A stretch of DNA of 64,000 bases from Asterias amurensis (Eukaryota > Echinodermata > Asteroidea > Forcipulatida > Asteriidae), in the NCBI RefSeq assembly GCF_032118995.1, contig NC_092650.1:2294001-2358000 (forward strand), read 5' to 3'. The notes below the pieces were generated by a model. That model made no database searches, was not told where the DNA came from, and saw only the letters and a list, made by a program, of their open reading frames with translations. Positions 31,701-43,049 of the stretch are shown piece after piece. How positions within the stretch are numbered: the stretch's first letter is position 1; every line of letters starts with the position of its first letter. The position numbers and the translations under genes were made by a program.

Positions 31701-34700
31701 TTTACTTAAGTCGATCAGAGCATACTATTCAAAGCGTTTGGTTGTCAACCACTGGTTCTTTTCAGAATCAACACAATTCAAAAGACGTTAACACATGGTG
31801 CTACTGCAAACCTCACCCAATGAATAAGTTGTTAAGGACTTGGGTACTTTTTCAAAATGTCCACAGATTTACATTAAACTTACAGGGTTTGAAGATAATG
31901 ATAGTGAAAAGCTTCCCTTCAAATTATACTAACTGAGGTTGTGTAGTTTTTGAGAAATGAGTAAAACAAGTCACAAAATAATTTTGGTCTCATGAGACTA
32001 AAATTATTTTAGCATGTCAAATCCCCTGATATTATACCAAAACCATAGCATAACTGCTTATGTTTTTACATGCTAAAACTGAGACGAAAATTATTGATTT
32101 TACTCATTTCTCAAAAACTACAGCACCTCAGTAAGTACAATTTCAAGGGAAGCTTTCTACTATCATAATCTTCAAACTATGTTGTGGACATTGTGTACAA
32201 ATTTAGCTACTTCTAACTCAAAGTTACAACAACCTTTTATGCTGCTGAGAACAACACATTACTTTTCTTCTGTACTTGGCTAATTTTGTAAACTTGAATT
32301 ATAAAGAATCGTTGACAGCTTGACTGTATCATCTAGAGTATAATATTTGTGTTAAAATCCGTGATGAATTTTCACAGGTTCCCAAATTGCCAGCTGGATA
32401 CCAAGTTTCTCCGTCGAGGTTTCACATCGTCATTTACTGCAGCAGAGAGCTGTACATACTTCACAACTCACTAACATGGTGAGTCTAACACAACAGTAAG
32501 CCTGGGTGACTAGTGTCATAAGTTGCGACTATTTGAGGCGTGACTAGTCGAGTAGTTAATTTCACTAGTCGCCCAGGCCTACTACGCAGTAGGATGGTTT
32601 AATACGGGTATTTCAAGTTGTAAACTCAGATGTTGGATTTATTTATTTGATTGTTGCAGTACCCGCTGCCAAAATATAGGACTCGAACGGCCTCTAGCTA
32701 CCGGGCAATCTCGGTGGTCTAGTTGGTAAGACACTGCTCTAAGAATTGCAAAGGTTTTTTGTTCACATAACTTGTCAAATTACTGAATTTACAGTGCTAA
32801 CACACATCGGTGTAAGGTAAATAAATAAATAATTGTATTGTTTCTCTATCAGGCCACCCAGGTCCAGCAGATGTTTCCAAATTATCCAGTGCATGTACTC
32901 CTTGAAGATCTGCGAGTCACACAGGCTGTTGAAGTTACTATTGATAACATCTTAGAAGGAAGATTAGTGCTGCCGCCTGTAAGTTAGAGTAGCTTCTTGA
33001 TTAGGCGATTGAATATTTTGTGATATAGACTCTTGTTCATGAGGTGTTGGGTATTATTTAGCCTCACAAAGAGCTCAATATGATCAGAATTGTGTATCTA
33101 ACTTAATTTTTTAGCTAAGTGTGTAGACACAATACAAATCACTGTGGTAATAATGCTGCAACTCATCTGGGCCCAATTTCATGGCTCTGCTTACCGTAAG
33201 CACAGAATCGGCGCTTACGGAAGCAGGGAATTCTGTGCTTATGGCAAGCGTATTTCACGGGTTAGCAGCGAATTTGGGCTTCTGCGCGTGCGTACTTCAC
33301 GTTACTAGGCATTCTACGCTTACAAGGCTAGCGCAGAAGTTCGGCGCTTGCACGTAAGCAGGGAATCGCGACCGTAAGCGCAGAATTCGGCGGTAAGCAG
33401 AGCCATGAAATTGGGCCCTGAAGATGCATCTTAGTGCTTCGTTAAACCAAGCCCTAATGCCATAGAAGACCGCTTGTTGTATTCAGTGTTTACCCCTTGC
33501 TTTTTGCTGTGTGCTTCTGACTCTCTCTCTCTCTCTCTTTATTCATTTCTTTTCACTTGACTGATTTTGTTATACTAATAAACCTGTTCTCGTTTGTTGT
33601 GTTCTCATTTAGCCTTTGAGAAAGACTCTGCTAGGGTCAAAACATCAGGCCATTAACTATTTTTTTTAACTTGCTGTATTTTTTGTCTTGCAGCAGTTTA
33701 TGTCCTGTCTTTCATGTATGTCTGTCATTTTGTCTGTCCGTCCATAGGCTGTAGGAACATCAGCCGTTGCTTCCCGGACCTAGATGTTGCCATTTGTTTA
33801 AAGATAACTTTTGTAATGATTTTGGGGGTTGAACAAAGAATTGACTAGAGTGGTATTCGAACCAATGACCTCCGGATTAACGTGCCGGCGCTCTACCAAC
33901 TGAGCTATCTAGCCCTATGTTGGCGGTGTCCCTATTTTGTCAATATCTTTGTTCGGGGGTGCCAGTCAGAAGTCATACAAGCGTTAACTGCCGTGTAGCC
34001 GGGGCTCACACCCAAACTACGATACAACCTGGGAAGCGGCAGCCAGGGGATCATCTTAAGGGGATGCGACTGTTTCAGATATCAATATAGACCATATATC
34101 GATAGATAACTTTTGTATCACTTTTATAGAATGTAGATTTACCATCATGTTGACTATATTATAGCATCTTGTATTATTCATTTTGAATTACTGTGATTTC
34201 TGCAACAATGAATGAACAAAATATTATTAGTGTTTTATTGAATGATTCAGAAAAGGCCCATCAGTCATAGAAATCATTATTGATATGGTATCTTCCCAAA
34301 CAGGAAACCACTGAAGCAAATGCTACCACTCCAGCCGACGCTATCCAAACCCCTTCATCCAACCCATCCCTAAACGCCAACGCCAACTCAAGACGGACAG
34401 GAGAAAGCCCATCTTTATACGACACACCAGGGAGGTCGGTAGAGGCCGACGTGGTGAGGCAGAGATCGGCAGCGGCCGACGTGGTGAGACAGAGGTCGGT
34501 AGCCGCTGATATGGTGAGACGATTTGGTGAGATGGAAGAGATGGTTCAGAATGATAGACATCAAGGAGTTGATGAACGTGGCGATCGATCCGCTGAGATG
34601 GCTTCAGTCTCTACCTCAAGGTAAACTTCAAAACTTCGATATAGTATTATAAATGGTGGCTAATGATTTGGTTATAGTATGCTAAAACAAAAAAAGTAAT

Positions 34701-36736
34701 TGTGGACTAAGCAGTTGCTCATCATCCATAAAAATTATTCATGATATCGCAACTTCTCAAACAGGAGACTACTGAAGCAAATGCTGCCACTCCAGTCGAC
34801 GCTATCCAAACCCCTTCACTCAACCCATCCCTCAATAACTACAATGTTTCACATTGTGAGAAACGACTCACGAAAGTGTTAATTTCTCTTTCAATATTAA
34901 TAATGATAATAGTGGCTTCTTTTGAATCGCTCATATCCATCACTCAGTGACACACAAGGTGCTTCAACATTCAGGATTTGTTTTCCTGCAATGTATGAAT
35001 TATGAGAACAATTCCTTTTTACATGTTATTTGTACGCTGTGGTTCGATCCAGTTTTCTTCTACTTCGGTTTTTGAACTCCTTCTTTTGTAACATCAGTCC
35101 TGGGGTCGATTTCACAAAGAGTTAGGACTAGTCCTAACTTAGGACTAGTCCTAACTTAGGACTAGTCCTAGAAGAGTTAGGACTTACTCGTCCTAACTCG
35201 AGATAAGACTAGTCCTATCTCTTTGTGAATACCCAGGATTACTATAAAATTCCTGTTAATATATTTGTATGTGTTTAAATGTGTATATCAATTTTTTTTT
35301 CGAAGGTTTTTAAATTTATATCTATTTGTATATGTGTATATTGTAGAATCTTTTCTTTAGGATATTTTATAACGTAGTTAAGTAGGCCTATATTTTAATT
35401 TGATTACATTTTTAGCTTTTATTTCTGTTGTTAGGCGCATTGAGGAACCTGTGATTCATAATTAACCTTATTCATAATGTGCTTTATAAATGCTGTTTAT
35501 TATATAGCCAAGTATAAAAGACGTGTTTCCATCCTTGTGTCTTTCTAATTATCTTATGTCTGAGGGTGCATGTTCCTAAACCTTCTTTCTTATTTACTTA
35601 TTGACAGTGTTGGTGCATGTTCTGATACCTGTTTCTTTATTTACTTATTGAGAGTGTTAGTGCGTGATACCTGTATCATTATTTACTTATTGACAGTGTT
35701 AGTGCGTGATACCTGTATCATTATTTACTAATTGAGAGTGTTAGTGCATGATACCTGTATCCTTATTTACTTATTGACAGTGTTAGTCTGTATACCTGTA
35801 TCCTTATTTACTTATTGACAGTGTTAGTCTGGATACCTGTATCCTTATTTACTTATTGACAGTGTTAGTGCATGTTGTGATACCTGATTCCTTATTTACT
35901 TATTGACAGTGTTGGTGATGATGGGAATGTACCCTTCACCGACGGTCCTCAAGCCCTCCCCGGTAGATTCTCAAAATCCTCAGCAGAGAGAGAAACCATT
36001 CTTAGACAACGTAAAGAATTATTAATGAAACTCGCAAGAAGGTTAGTAAACAGAGCGGGAAAGATCCAGGATTTCAGGTTTGGAGGGGAGGGGGGGGGGG
36101 ACTTGGGCACAAACTTTGAGGGCTAGTTTCAAAGTTGAATTTTATCAGTAACACCAAAGTATATATTCTGGTGACTAAATTTGTGTTGGATGATAATCTA
36201 TGCATTTGATGTTTTAGGCAAAAAAATAAATATATGTTAACGACCCCACCCACTTCCTTTTTAGGGGCCACCTTCTTAAAAAAAAAAATTGTTTAAAAAA
36301 AAAGGAAATATTTAAACGATCTCACTACCCTTTTTCAGAAGTATTATTTTTCCTAATTTTGAAACGAGAAATTTGTTAATAATTTTTTTCTTTTTAATAA
36401 CGTATTTTTTACCAAAGAGCAAACAAATGTTATCCCCTGGAAAAAAAAAACCCTAAATAAAAATCAACTAACTCTATATTGTATTTTTTCTCCACAAGGC
36501 GATTCCAAGACAAGCAGGCACATTCCACCAAAACCACTGCTTCCTCCAATAAAAACAACCAATCAGCTTCAAACACCTTAAGAAACCAGTCAGCCAATCA
36601 GAATCCTTCCTCTAGAGAATCATCAACAAGCTTAGCAGCGGGTGCTACAGCGCCCTCTAGTGGTGAAGAGGATCGTGCGCAGAAGCGTTTCGCTGCGTAC
36701 GAAGCCGCTATGAGGAGAATGAACCAGCAACATTAA
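25740..36736 (+). CDS. AMFR: E3 ubiquitin-protein ligase AMFR (gp78), complete
   Basis: Fourteen coding exons: 25740-26054, 26452-26544, 26842-27006, 27847-27999, 28562-28602, 29370-29502, 29924-30034, 30594-30727, 31318-31529, 32378-32478, 32853-32978, 34304-34620, 35910-36041, 36499-36736. They total 2271 bases, giving 756 residues (human 643). A multi-span membrane part (FYKFIIIFGVLNVQTLEEMV and others) is followed by a RING finger (DDCAICW, CNHLFH, CLRSWL, CPTC), then HFFHFDGSQIASWIPSFSVEV. A CUE domain has MFPNYPVHVLLEDL and DNILEGRL. A G2BR-like helix (ERETILRQRKELLMKLARRR) comes next. A C-terminal VIM (RFAAYEAAMRR, pattern R-x5-AA-x2-R) binds p97/VCP in relatives. The enzyme ubiquitinates ERAD substrates at the ER membrane. 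The extra length is mainly exons 1 and 12. The acceptor at 25723 implies a 5'UTR intron. Confidence 0.96.
26083..26197. mobile_element. Family C palindromic element
   Basis: GGGTTACACAAAGAGTTAAG and CCTAACTCTTTGTGAAAATA flank AGGACTAGTCCTAAG palindromes. It starts about 28 bases after the AMFR exon 1 donor. Confidence 0.8.
26198..26363 (+). repeat. Family D repeat
   Basis: AGGCCTCGAAATAACCCATG to CCCCTTCAAGAACGAAGTTC, matching 45048-45272. It directly abuts the family C copy. Confidence 0.65.
27127..27528 (-). mobile_element. Possible LINE ORF remnant (C-terminal part)
   Basis: An open frame of 133 codons in AMFR intron 3. The middle reads FPLKVPRPNLRYPVLFIVPK, then NRVNATTKGFIHRLTSLFNS and DIFHQSITAFKVQVKQVL. 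That is the style of the C-terminus of jockey/CR1/L2-type reverse transcriptase ORFs (charged, TTKGFIHRLTSLFNS-like). No catalytic YxDD region is present. The call rests on resemblance only. Confidence 0.35.
27540..27820 (+). repeat. Family J repeat
   Basis: ACCATGTGTGTATCTACTTG to CTAGCTTGCTCTAGTCATCG, in AMFR intron 3 just before the exon at 27847. Confidence 0.6.
28685..29055 (-). mobile_element. Family A MITE, inverted
   Basis: Reads GTTGGTAATTACTCAAAGTA through the GAGACCTCAGAATTAG hairpin to CAATAGTGTCCAGTGTCTTT. In an AMFR intron. Confidence 0.85.
29519..29870 (-). mobile_element. tRNA-derived SINE, inverted
   Basis: Begins with an (AATA)n-like tail and ATATAGCGCTTTTCACAC, and ends with an inverted B-box-like sequence (CCGGGATTCAAACCCACAC). 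It lies in the AMFR intron between the exons ending 29502 and starting 29924. A short relative of its 3' end is near 29145-29235. Confidence 0.6.
30103..30401 (+). mobile_element. Family G foldback element
   Basis: AAACCTGTTTCAGAGTGGCT at the left and AAGTGCCGTTCTGAAACA at the right. The interior is shared with 4448-4762 (GGAGCAACTCTAGGTC, CCTGAAACCAAGGCGCTCCA-like). Confidence 0.7.
30857..31292 (+). mobile_element. Non-LTR element 3' tail (LINE/SINE)
   Basis: Ends ATTGTAAAGCGCTCAGTGAC ... GGGCGCTGTATCATGC followed by (TTA)n, the usual 3' end of a non-LTR retroposon. An apparent 142-codon hydrophobic frame inside looks incidental. It sits just before the AMFR exon at 31318. Confidence 0.55.
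31834..32200. mobile_element. Family H foldback, fullest copy
   Basis: TTAAGGACTTGGGTACTTTT at the left. An inverted second half contains TGAGAAATGAGTAAAAC / TTTTACTCATTTCTCAAAAA and AGCTTCCCTTCAAATTATAC / TACAATTTCAAGGGAAGCTT pairs. About 365 bp, in an AMFR intron. Confidence 0.75.
32690..32835 (+). mobile_element. SINE-like tRNA-derived repeat
   Basis: TCTCGGTGGTCTAGTTGGTAAGACACTGCTC resembles a tRNA 5' half with A box. The tail CAGTGCTAACACACATCGG matches 13708-13733. Confidence 0.55.
33170..33420. mobile_element. Family E foldback, fullest copy
   Basis: GGGCCCAATTTCATGGCTCT at the left and AGAGCCATGAAATTGGGCCC at the right are perfect inverted ends. The interior is CGTAAGC-rich, in AMFR intron 11. 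Confidence 0.85.
33843..33915 (-). mobile_element. tRNA-like sequence (SINE head or pseudo-tRNA)
   Basis: On the minus strand GGGCTAGATAGCTCAGTTGG begins a tRNA-like A box. A GTT triplet sits at the anticodon position and GGTTCGAATAC resembles a B box. The acceptor arm partly pairs but the T arm pairs poorly, so it is not a good functional tRNA. Related sequence continues to about 34065. Confidence 0.5.
34433..34522 (+). repeat. 30-bp in-frame coding tandem repeat in AMFR
   Basis: Three in-frame 30-bp units encode RSVEADVVRQ, RSAAADVVRQ and RSVAADMVRR, between the CUE domain and the G2BR helix. Confidence 0.9.
34690..34850 (+). pseudogene. Partial duplicate of an AMFR exon with its acceptor
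   Basis: Copies the intron end and 5' part of the exon at 34304. CTTCTCAAACAG|GAGACTACTGAAGC parallels CTTCCCAAACAG|GAAACCACTGAAGC, followed by GACGCTATCCAAACCCCTTC in both. The duplicate loses similarity after about 34837. No consensus donor continues the frame, so it is either a decayed exon or a cryptic alternative acceptor. Confidence 0.8.
35101..35232. mobile_element. Family C palindromic element
   Basis: GGGGTCGATTTCACAAAGAG start, AGGACTAGTCCTAACTTAGG repeats, CTCTTTGTGAA end. Confidence 0.85.
35590..35920 (+). repeat. AMFR intron minisatellite copying a splice acceptor
   Basis: Eight units of about 41-47 bp, each of the form TTATTTACTTATTGACAGTG followed by TTAGTG and GATACCTGTATCC. 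The last unit contains the real acceptor (GACAG|TGTTGGTGATG at 35910). Six of the eight units keep GACAG and two read GAGAG. Confidence 0.9.
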
Positions 36737-37077
36737 GGCAAGACAAATAAAAACCATTTTGAATTAAATGTAATCACACTACATTAAACAAATTTCCCTA
36801 GATAACTCTGTCAGTTCCCGCTTTTTTGTTTGCATTTTGAGCCTAAAATGCTGAGCTTTTTAGCTTTTCTGGAATAGGAAAAGTAAATAATTCACGATAC
36901 TAAATGTATCCTGCTGATTTGGGTTGGGACTTGGCCCCGAAGACAATTTTGGTTGACGGGAATCTCCTAATGCAATCTGGCAAAGTGACCAAAATGCGTT
37001 GTCACATACAAAATTCTTCGACACAAGTTAATAGTATTTCCTGAGTGATAATACCCTCTCGTGATAAATGTATGTAT

Positions 37078-37415
37078 GCGGGGGGCATGGTCAGCTTGTT
37101 AGTAAAGCACTTGCCTCCCACCAAGGTGACCCTGGTTCGATTCCCGGCCAGGGCCATATGTGAGTTGAGTTGTGCATTGGTTCTCTACTGTGCCACGAGG
37201 GTTTCCCAGACCATCCGGTTTTCCTCCCTCCGGAAAAATCAAACACTTTTGATCTCTGGCTGTGCTCCGTGGTCATAACGGGTTGATGTGGCTGGCGGCC
37301 AAAGGCACCCTTGCATGCCTGCTTCTCGAACATGTTGAAGCCGTGTCCTTCGCAATTCAGCTCTTAGCTGCGACTAAGGATGATTAGCCTCCCAAATTAT
37401 CATTATTATTATGTA
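37078..37415 (+). mobile_element. tRNA-derived SINE
   Basis: GCATGGTCAGCTTGTTAGTA (A-box region) and GGTTCGATTCC (B box at 37134). The body contains ACCATCCGGTTTTCCTCCCT, and a TATTATTAT tail closes it. Full length for a tRNA-SINE. Confidence 0.8.
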
Positions 37416-37471
37416 TATGATGGGATGTACAGGTAACTTATGAAACTTTTGTATATGTACAACGTTGGCAT

Positions 37472-37859
37472 GTAAAGACACTGGACACTCGTGGTAATTG
37501 TCAAAGACAAGTCTTCTCACTATATGTATCTCAACATAGGCATGAAATAACAAACCAGTGAAAATTTGAGCTCAATCGGTCATCAAAGTTGCGAGATAAC
37601 TATGAAAGAAAAAACACCCTTGTCACCTGATGTTGTGTGCTTTCAGATGCTTGATTTCGAGACCTCAAATCCTAAATCTTAGGTCACAAAATTAAATTGT
37701 TTGACAAATACTTCTTTTTTTGTAAACTACGTTACTTCAGATGGAGCCGTTTCTCACAATGTTTTATACTATCAACAGCTCCCCATTGCTTGTTACCAAG
37801 TAAGGTTTTATGCTAACAATGATTTTGAGTAATTACCAATAGTGTCCACTGCCTTTAAA
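37472..37859 (+). mobile_element. Family A MITE
   Basis: TAAAGACACTGGACACTCGT to AATAGTGTCCACTGCCTTTA. Confidence 0.9.
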
Positions 37860-38151
37860 CTGTTCAGGTTTGTTTCTGATTATTTACTAGATACAATTTA
37901 TTGGTGTGCTCCGAAATCATGTTGAAGCATTTTGATTAAGATAAATCAACATATTTCTTATTTGGAATAGATTTGCTAAAAGTTAAAGGTATGTAAATTT
38001 ATTGTAACTTAGAATTTTATGCTCAAAGGGCAAGGAAATCCATTTCCAAAGATATAAATATGTCTGTGGACATTAAACAGTATTTTTCTTTAGGAATATA
38101 TATATTTAGATTTCTTTGTTTCTCCCAGTTTTTGAGTGATTCCTAAATCCT

Positions 38152-38535
38152 TAAAGGCAGTGGACACTATTGGTAATTGTCAAAGACCAGTCTCCTCACT
38201 TGGTGTATATCAACATATGCATAAAATAACAAACCTGTGAAAATTTGAGCTCAATTGGTCGTCAAAGTTGCGAGTTAATAATGAAAGAAAAAACACCCTC
38301 GTCGCACGAAGTTGTGTGCGTTTAGATGGTTGATTTCGAGACCTTAAATTCTAAACTTGAGGTCTCAAAATCAAATTCGAAGAAAATAACTTCTCTCTCG
38401 AAAACTATGTCACTGCAGAGGGAGCCGTTACTCACAATGTTTTGTACCATCAACCTCTCCCCATTACTTGTCACCAAGTAAGGTTTTATGATGATAATTG
38501 TTTTGAGTAGTTACCAATAGTGTCCACTGCTCTAA
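38152..38535 (+). mobile_element. Family A MITE
   Basis: TAAAGGCAGTGGACACTATT to ACCAATAGTGTCCACTGCTC, followed within 100 bases by a subfamily A2 copy. Confidence 0.9.
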
Positions 38536-38618
38536 ATGACATTTTGAGAAGGCGCCACAATTCTAAATTTAAATCCATTAATGCAAGCTTTAAATTCACG
38601 TTGTCCCAATCAGTCACT

Positions 38619-38996
38619 TTAAAGGGAAGGTACATGTTTGGTAATTGTCAAAGACCAGTGTCCTCACTTGGTGTATGCCATCATAATAATAAAACAACAA
38701 GCCTGTGAAAATTTGGGCCCAATTGGTCATCAGAGTTGCGTGAAAATGATGAAAGAAAAAAACACCTTGTTGGACGAATTTGTGTGGTATCAGATAGGAA
38801 TAAAAAAGACATCTAGCTAGAAGTCTTTAATTATTTTAGGTATAAATTACCCCTTTTTCAAAAACTACATTACTTCAGAGGGATTCGTTTTCCACAATGT
38901 TTTATACTATCAACAGCTCTCCAATGCTCATTACCAAGTCAGTTTTTAAGTTAATATATGTTTTGAGTAATTACCAAACGTGTACCTTCCCTTAAA
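38619..38996 (+). mobile_element. Family A2 MITE (distinct terminal repeats)
   Basis: Ends AAAGGGAAGGTACATGTTTG and AAACGTGTACCTTCCCTTAA, differing from family A ends. Interior landmarks are shared (CAAAGACCAGTGTCCTCACTTGG, TCAACAGCTCTCCAATGC). A second A2 copy is at 57743-58102. Confidence 0.85.
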
Positions 38997-39073
38997 AGAT
39001 GGAACGTTCCATATGATGAGGTGAAGCCACGTTTAGCGAAACATTCCATCCTTCAACCTTAACAATGTTCTCA

Positions 39074-39298
39074 CAATGGACCCTTCCCATGAAATATGCT
39101 GATTACATTCACGCATGCGTACAGACCCTGTTGGTTGGCAAACGCCATAGAGTTGTGCACTAAGCAGACGTGTAATCATGTCTGCGTCACGCAGCCATTA
39201 TCCGTGTACTAAACAGCAAGATGTTCCCTCATTTTGCCAACCAAAATGTTAGTGCGCACGCGCTATGTGCAATTTACATATTTCATGGGAAGGGTCTA
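39074..39298. mobile_element. Family F foldback element
   Basis: GACCCTTCCCATGAAATATG at the left and CATATTTCATGGGAAGGGTC at the right are perfect inverted ends. The interior TTGTGCACTAAGCAGACG is shared with 63353-63563. Confidence 0.9.
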
Positions 39299-40301
39299 TT
39301 CCATGAACACGAGGGCGTTTAGTGCAGCTTTGAAAGGTCAGTTTGTACGCTGTCGTGCGTTGATAATCGTTGACAGGTGAAGGGCACCAGTGTCTTTAGT
39401 GAAGATAACTATAAACTGATTTTAGTGATGATCGTACGTCAGGTTTTCATCTGTGCAACAATTGTGCGAGCGACTGGCCTACTGCACACTGGTGGTGGTC
39501 TAGCGTGCAAAAGTGCAAAAAGAATGGAACAGAAATGAATGCTAAATAACACAAAAATGCAAGCATAATAGCATTATGTCATTAAATGTTGTAAAAGAAT
39601 GAACACAACGTGACCTCCGAGGATCTTCTTTGTTTAATATTTTATAATAGTGGATATTGAAAGTTAAAAGTTGTTATTTGGTACTACTTAAATCAATCGG
39701 ATCACACGGCGCTTGATCTTGGAGAAAAGAAAAAAAAAGGAGATAAGTTAAAGTCAGGTTAATCCATACAAACATGTACAAAGTTCGTGTGAATAAACTT
39801 TTTGGTTGAGTTAATTAATTTTTACTAATATAAGGATTGTTAGAATCATGATTGTATGGAAGTGTGATTTGAGGATATTATTGAAGATATGGGTAAATAA
39901 AAAAATATGAACTATTTGTTCTATCAAAGTCTTGGTCTTATCAATTGATAACATGACTTGTTTTATAGTGAAATACATTGTATGCATTGCTGAACTTTTC
40001 AAAATTGATGTGTTTTTTTTTCTCGTTTTTTTTGTGTGTGTAAAGTTGGTGCAGTACATTTAAAGTTTTCTATATAAAAATGTAATAAGTTTAAATATTA
40101 AAAGTTAGCAAAGGAGAATAATATGTATATTCATTTAAAATAACTAACTTTCATAGAGTTTATATTTTGACCTGACTGACTGTCACCTATGTGAGATATA
40201 TATGAAGTTTAAAGGTCAAGAAAAAGTACATTGTTATTGAAGCCATAGGAGGCCTTGCACCGAGAAACAAAACAAATTGCACGTACAATGAGCTGGGCTT
40301 A

Positions 40302-40704
40302 TAAAGGCACTGGGCACGTTTGGTAATTATTCAAAGTTTTTATGCTGATATATATATCAGCATAAAAACTTACTTGGTAATGAGCAACGGAGAGCTGTTA
40401 ATAGTATAAAACACCTTTTGAGAAACGACTCCATCTGAAGTAACGTAGTTTTTTAGAAAGAAGTTGATTCTCACTAAAAATTTTGAATCTGAGAAAGACT
40501 TTAGGCCTGGGATACCTTTCCCAGGCATCTGAAATCACAAGTAATATTTGTGAAACAATAGTATTTTCCCCATTAATTTCTTGCGACTTTGATGACCAAT
40601 TGAGTCCAAACTTTCACAGATTTGTTATTTTGTGCGTATGTTGGGATACACATAGTGAGAAAACTGGTCTTTGACAATTACCAACAGTGTCCAGTGTCTT
40701 TAAA
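40302..40704 (-). mobile_element. Family A MITE, inverted
   Basis: TAAAGGCACTGGGCACGTTT to CAACAGTGTCCAGTGTCTTT. A short ATATATATCAGCATAAAAAC insertion-like duplication lies near 40340. Confidence 0.8.
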
Positions 40705-41017
40705 GCTCCTAATGGAAATATGTATTTCCTATTAATATTTATTAATCTATTTTCTAATGCACTGTCGTTTCATTACTTGGTCTGTTTGTTCTTTGCAGCA
40801 AAACCAAAACAAAATTATATGCCAGAGATTTAAATTAATTTAGAGTCTTTTTCTTTATTGCCACTTATCTCCAACTACATGTACTTGGAGAAGCTAGGGG
40901 TTGAATTTTTGTTGAAATGTAAATACATTTTGTTTTAATGCAGAGGATTGTTGTCATACAGGTTGTTTTTGTCTTGTTCCCTTTTTAAAAGGTGATTTTT
41001 AGTGGTTCTGTCTCTGT

Positions 41018-41398
41018 TTAAAGACGCTGGACACTATTGGTAATTGTCAAAGACCAGTCTTCTCACTTGGTGTATCTCAACATATGCATAAACAACAAAC
41101 CTGTGAAAATTGAGCACAATTGGTTGTTGAAGTTGCGAGATAATAATGAAAGAAAAAAGCACCCTTGTCACACTAAGTTGTGTGCTTTCAGATGCTTGAT
41201 TTCGAGACCTCAAATTCTAAATCTGAGGTCTCTAAATCAAATTCTTGGAAAATTACCTCTTTGTTGAAAACTACATTACTTCAGAGGGAGCCGTTTCTCA
41301 CAATGTTTTATACTATCAACAGCTCTCCATTACTTGTTACCAAGTGAGGTTTTATGCTGATAGTTACTTTGAGTAATTACCAATAGTGTCCACTGCCA
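41018..41398 (+). mobile_element. Family A MITE
   Basis: TTAAAGACGCTGGACACTAT to ACCAATAGTGTCCACTGCC. Confidence 0.9.
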
Positions 41399-43049
41399 CT
41401 AATAGATCGTCTGGGTTGAATTTTCTTAGATTGATATTTACAGCACACCATGTATTATTTTGTCCGAAATTGTTTGTTTGTATACAAACGTATCATTGGT
41501 ATAATGGCATGCTGTGTGTCATCTGTTGTTGTAGATTTACTCTGATTGTTGATGCCGAAGACATCAGTCAAAGCGACTCATTGGTCCCCATTACACAATT
41601 GTTGCTCGCTGTGAAGGGGACCCATGGATCCCAATCACAGAGTGCTGTAATTGTTTTGTTATACCATATTGAGAAACAAATGGTGATTTTTGCGTAGCAA
41701 TTGATACATTTTGTTTTGCATTTTGGTCTGCTATACAAGGGAAAATGGTTTTCTGTTGTAACTATTTGAGGGATTATACAATGTAAATATATTTTCTCAA
41801 ACTAATTATAATGTAATAACATGTTCATGCACCGTTGTGGTTCAAACACATGTACTTGTTTAATATCAGACGTATTATTGTAATGAAGTTCATCATTTTA
41901 TACCCATTGATTTCATAACAATAAATGAACAATTTAACCATGCTAATGTTTGATTTTAATACGTTGAGGTTAACTAGATAATCGCTCCATGCTTTTTCAT
42001 TGTAGGGCAGAGTGGTGCAGTAGTGGAGACCTAAAACAAACAAGAATTAAAAATAAAGAAGAAGTTGCCTTTGATATTAAAATTATTTTTAATTTTAAAC
42101 ATGCCTGCTTTTATAAACAATAAATACAATCTTTTGGGTTAAATAGGAAACAATTATTAACCTGAAAATTGGAAATAAAAAATTCCTTAACCTCCTTAAC
42201 TTTTAACAGCTTTTGATTCTTACAAAACGAAGAAAACTTAAAAAAAGACAACATTTCCTTCTTAAGAATTTTACTGGAGACAGTGTAGTTTGAAACAATG
42301 CTTGGTTTTTTTGCTTGTTTGCTGTATTTTTCTCAGCTTTTGTGAGCTCAACTGCTCTTCAACATTGGCTCATGATTTGTTGCATATGGAAATTAACAAT
42401 GGCATTTAAAAAACTTTTGTTTAAAAGTTGCCAGCTACATTTATCAATACCAAGCAAACCATGCATGACAAAGCTTCAGACTGATGTTGGTTTTGATGAG
42501 GACACTAGCCCAATTCATTTAGTTTTTTAGTTAATTTTTCTTTTAAATATTGGTTTACCCGAATTTATTATCATAAATATCCAAACACCATTCAAAGCCT
42601 AAAAACTTGATGCATGTATATTACAGATTCAGCCCAATTAATGTTATAATTGAAGCATACAAAATTTTCTTTAATGTCACAAAAAATGCATAGAAAACTG
42701 TAATTTCCCCAACAAACTCATGCAACATGCATAATAGAAATGAAACAAAAGATGAACAGAGTGGGGAAATATGGCCATAATAAATTTAAAAGATGTCAGA
42801 ACTAACCATATTGTTACACAAATTTACAATAAATGGCAAACTGTGATATTAGTGGGGAGAACTCCTTTAAAACCAAAACATAAATTAAAAATCACTAAGA
42901 AACATTTTAAGTCACCTGGAAATAGAATTTTTTTCTTTCAAACATAAGAGTATATGCTTACGAACAATAAAACAATTTTTTTAGTAATTGTTTGTCACAA
43001 TTTATATGTTTAAAACATATATAAAGTTGTTTGGGGGGGCTGACTCCGC

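Noticed and set aside
33600-33655. GAGAAAGACTCTGCTAGGGT motif shared with about 46465-46490, considered as a retroelement end or ribozyme remnant
   Set aside because: Too short and degenerate to assign from two partial copies.
33843-33915. Functional tRNA-Asn
   Set aside because: The T arm pairs poorly, the base before the anticodon is C rather than U, and similar tRNA-like heads occur in SINEs here.
41386-41697. 103-codon frame in the AMFR/ZNF236 spacer
   Set aside because: Starts inside a MITE end, no motif, no splice signals.
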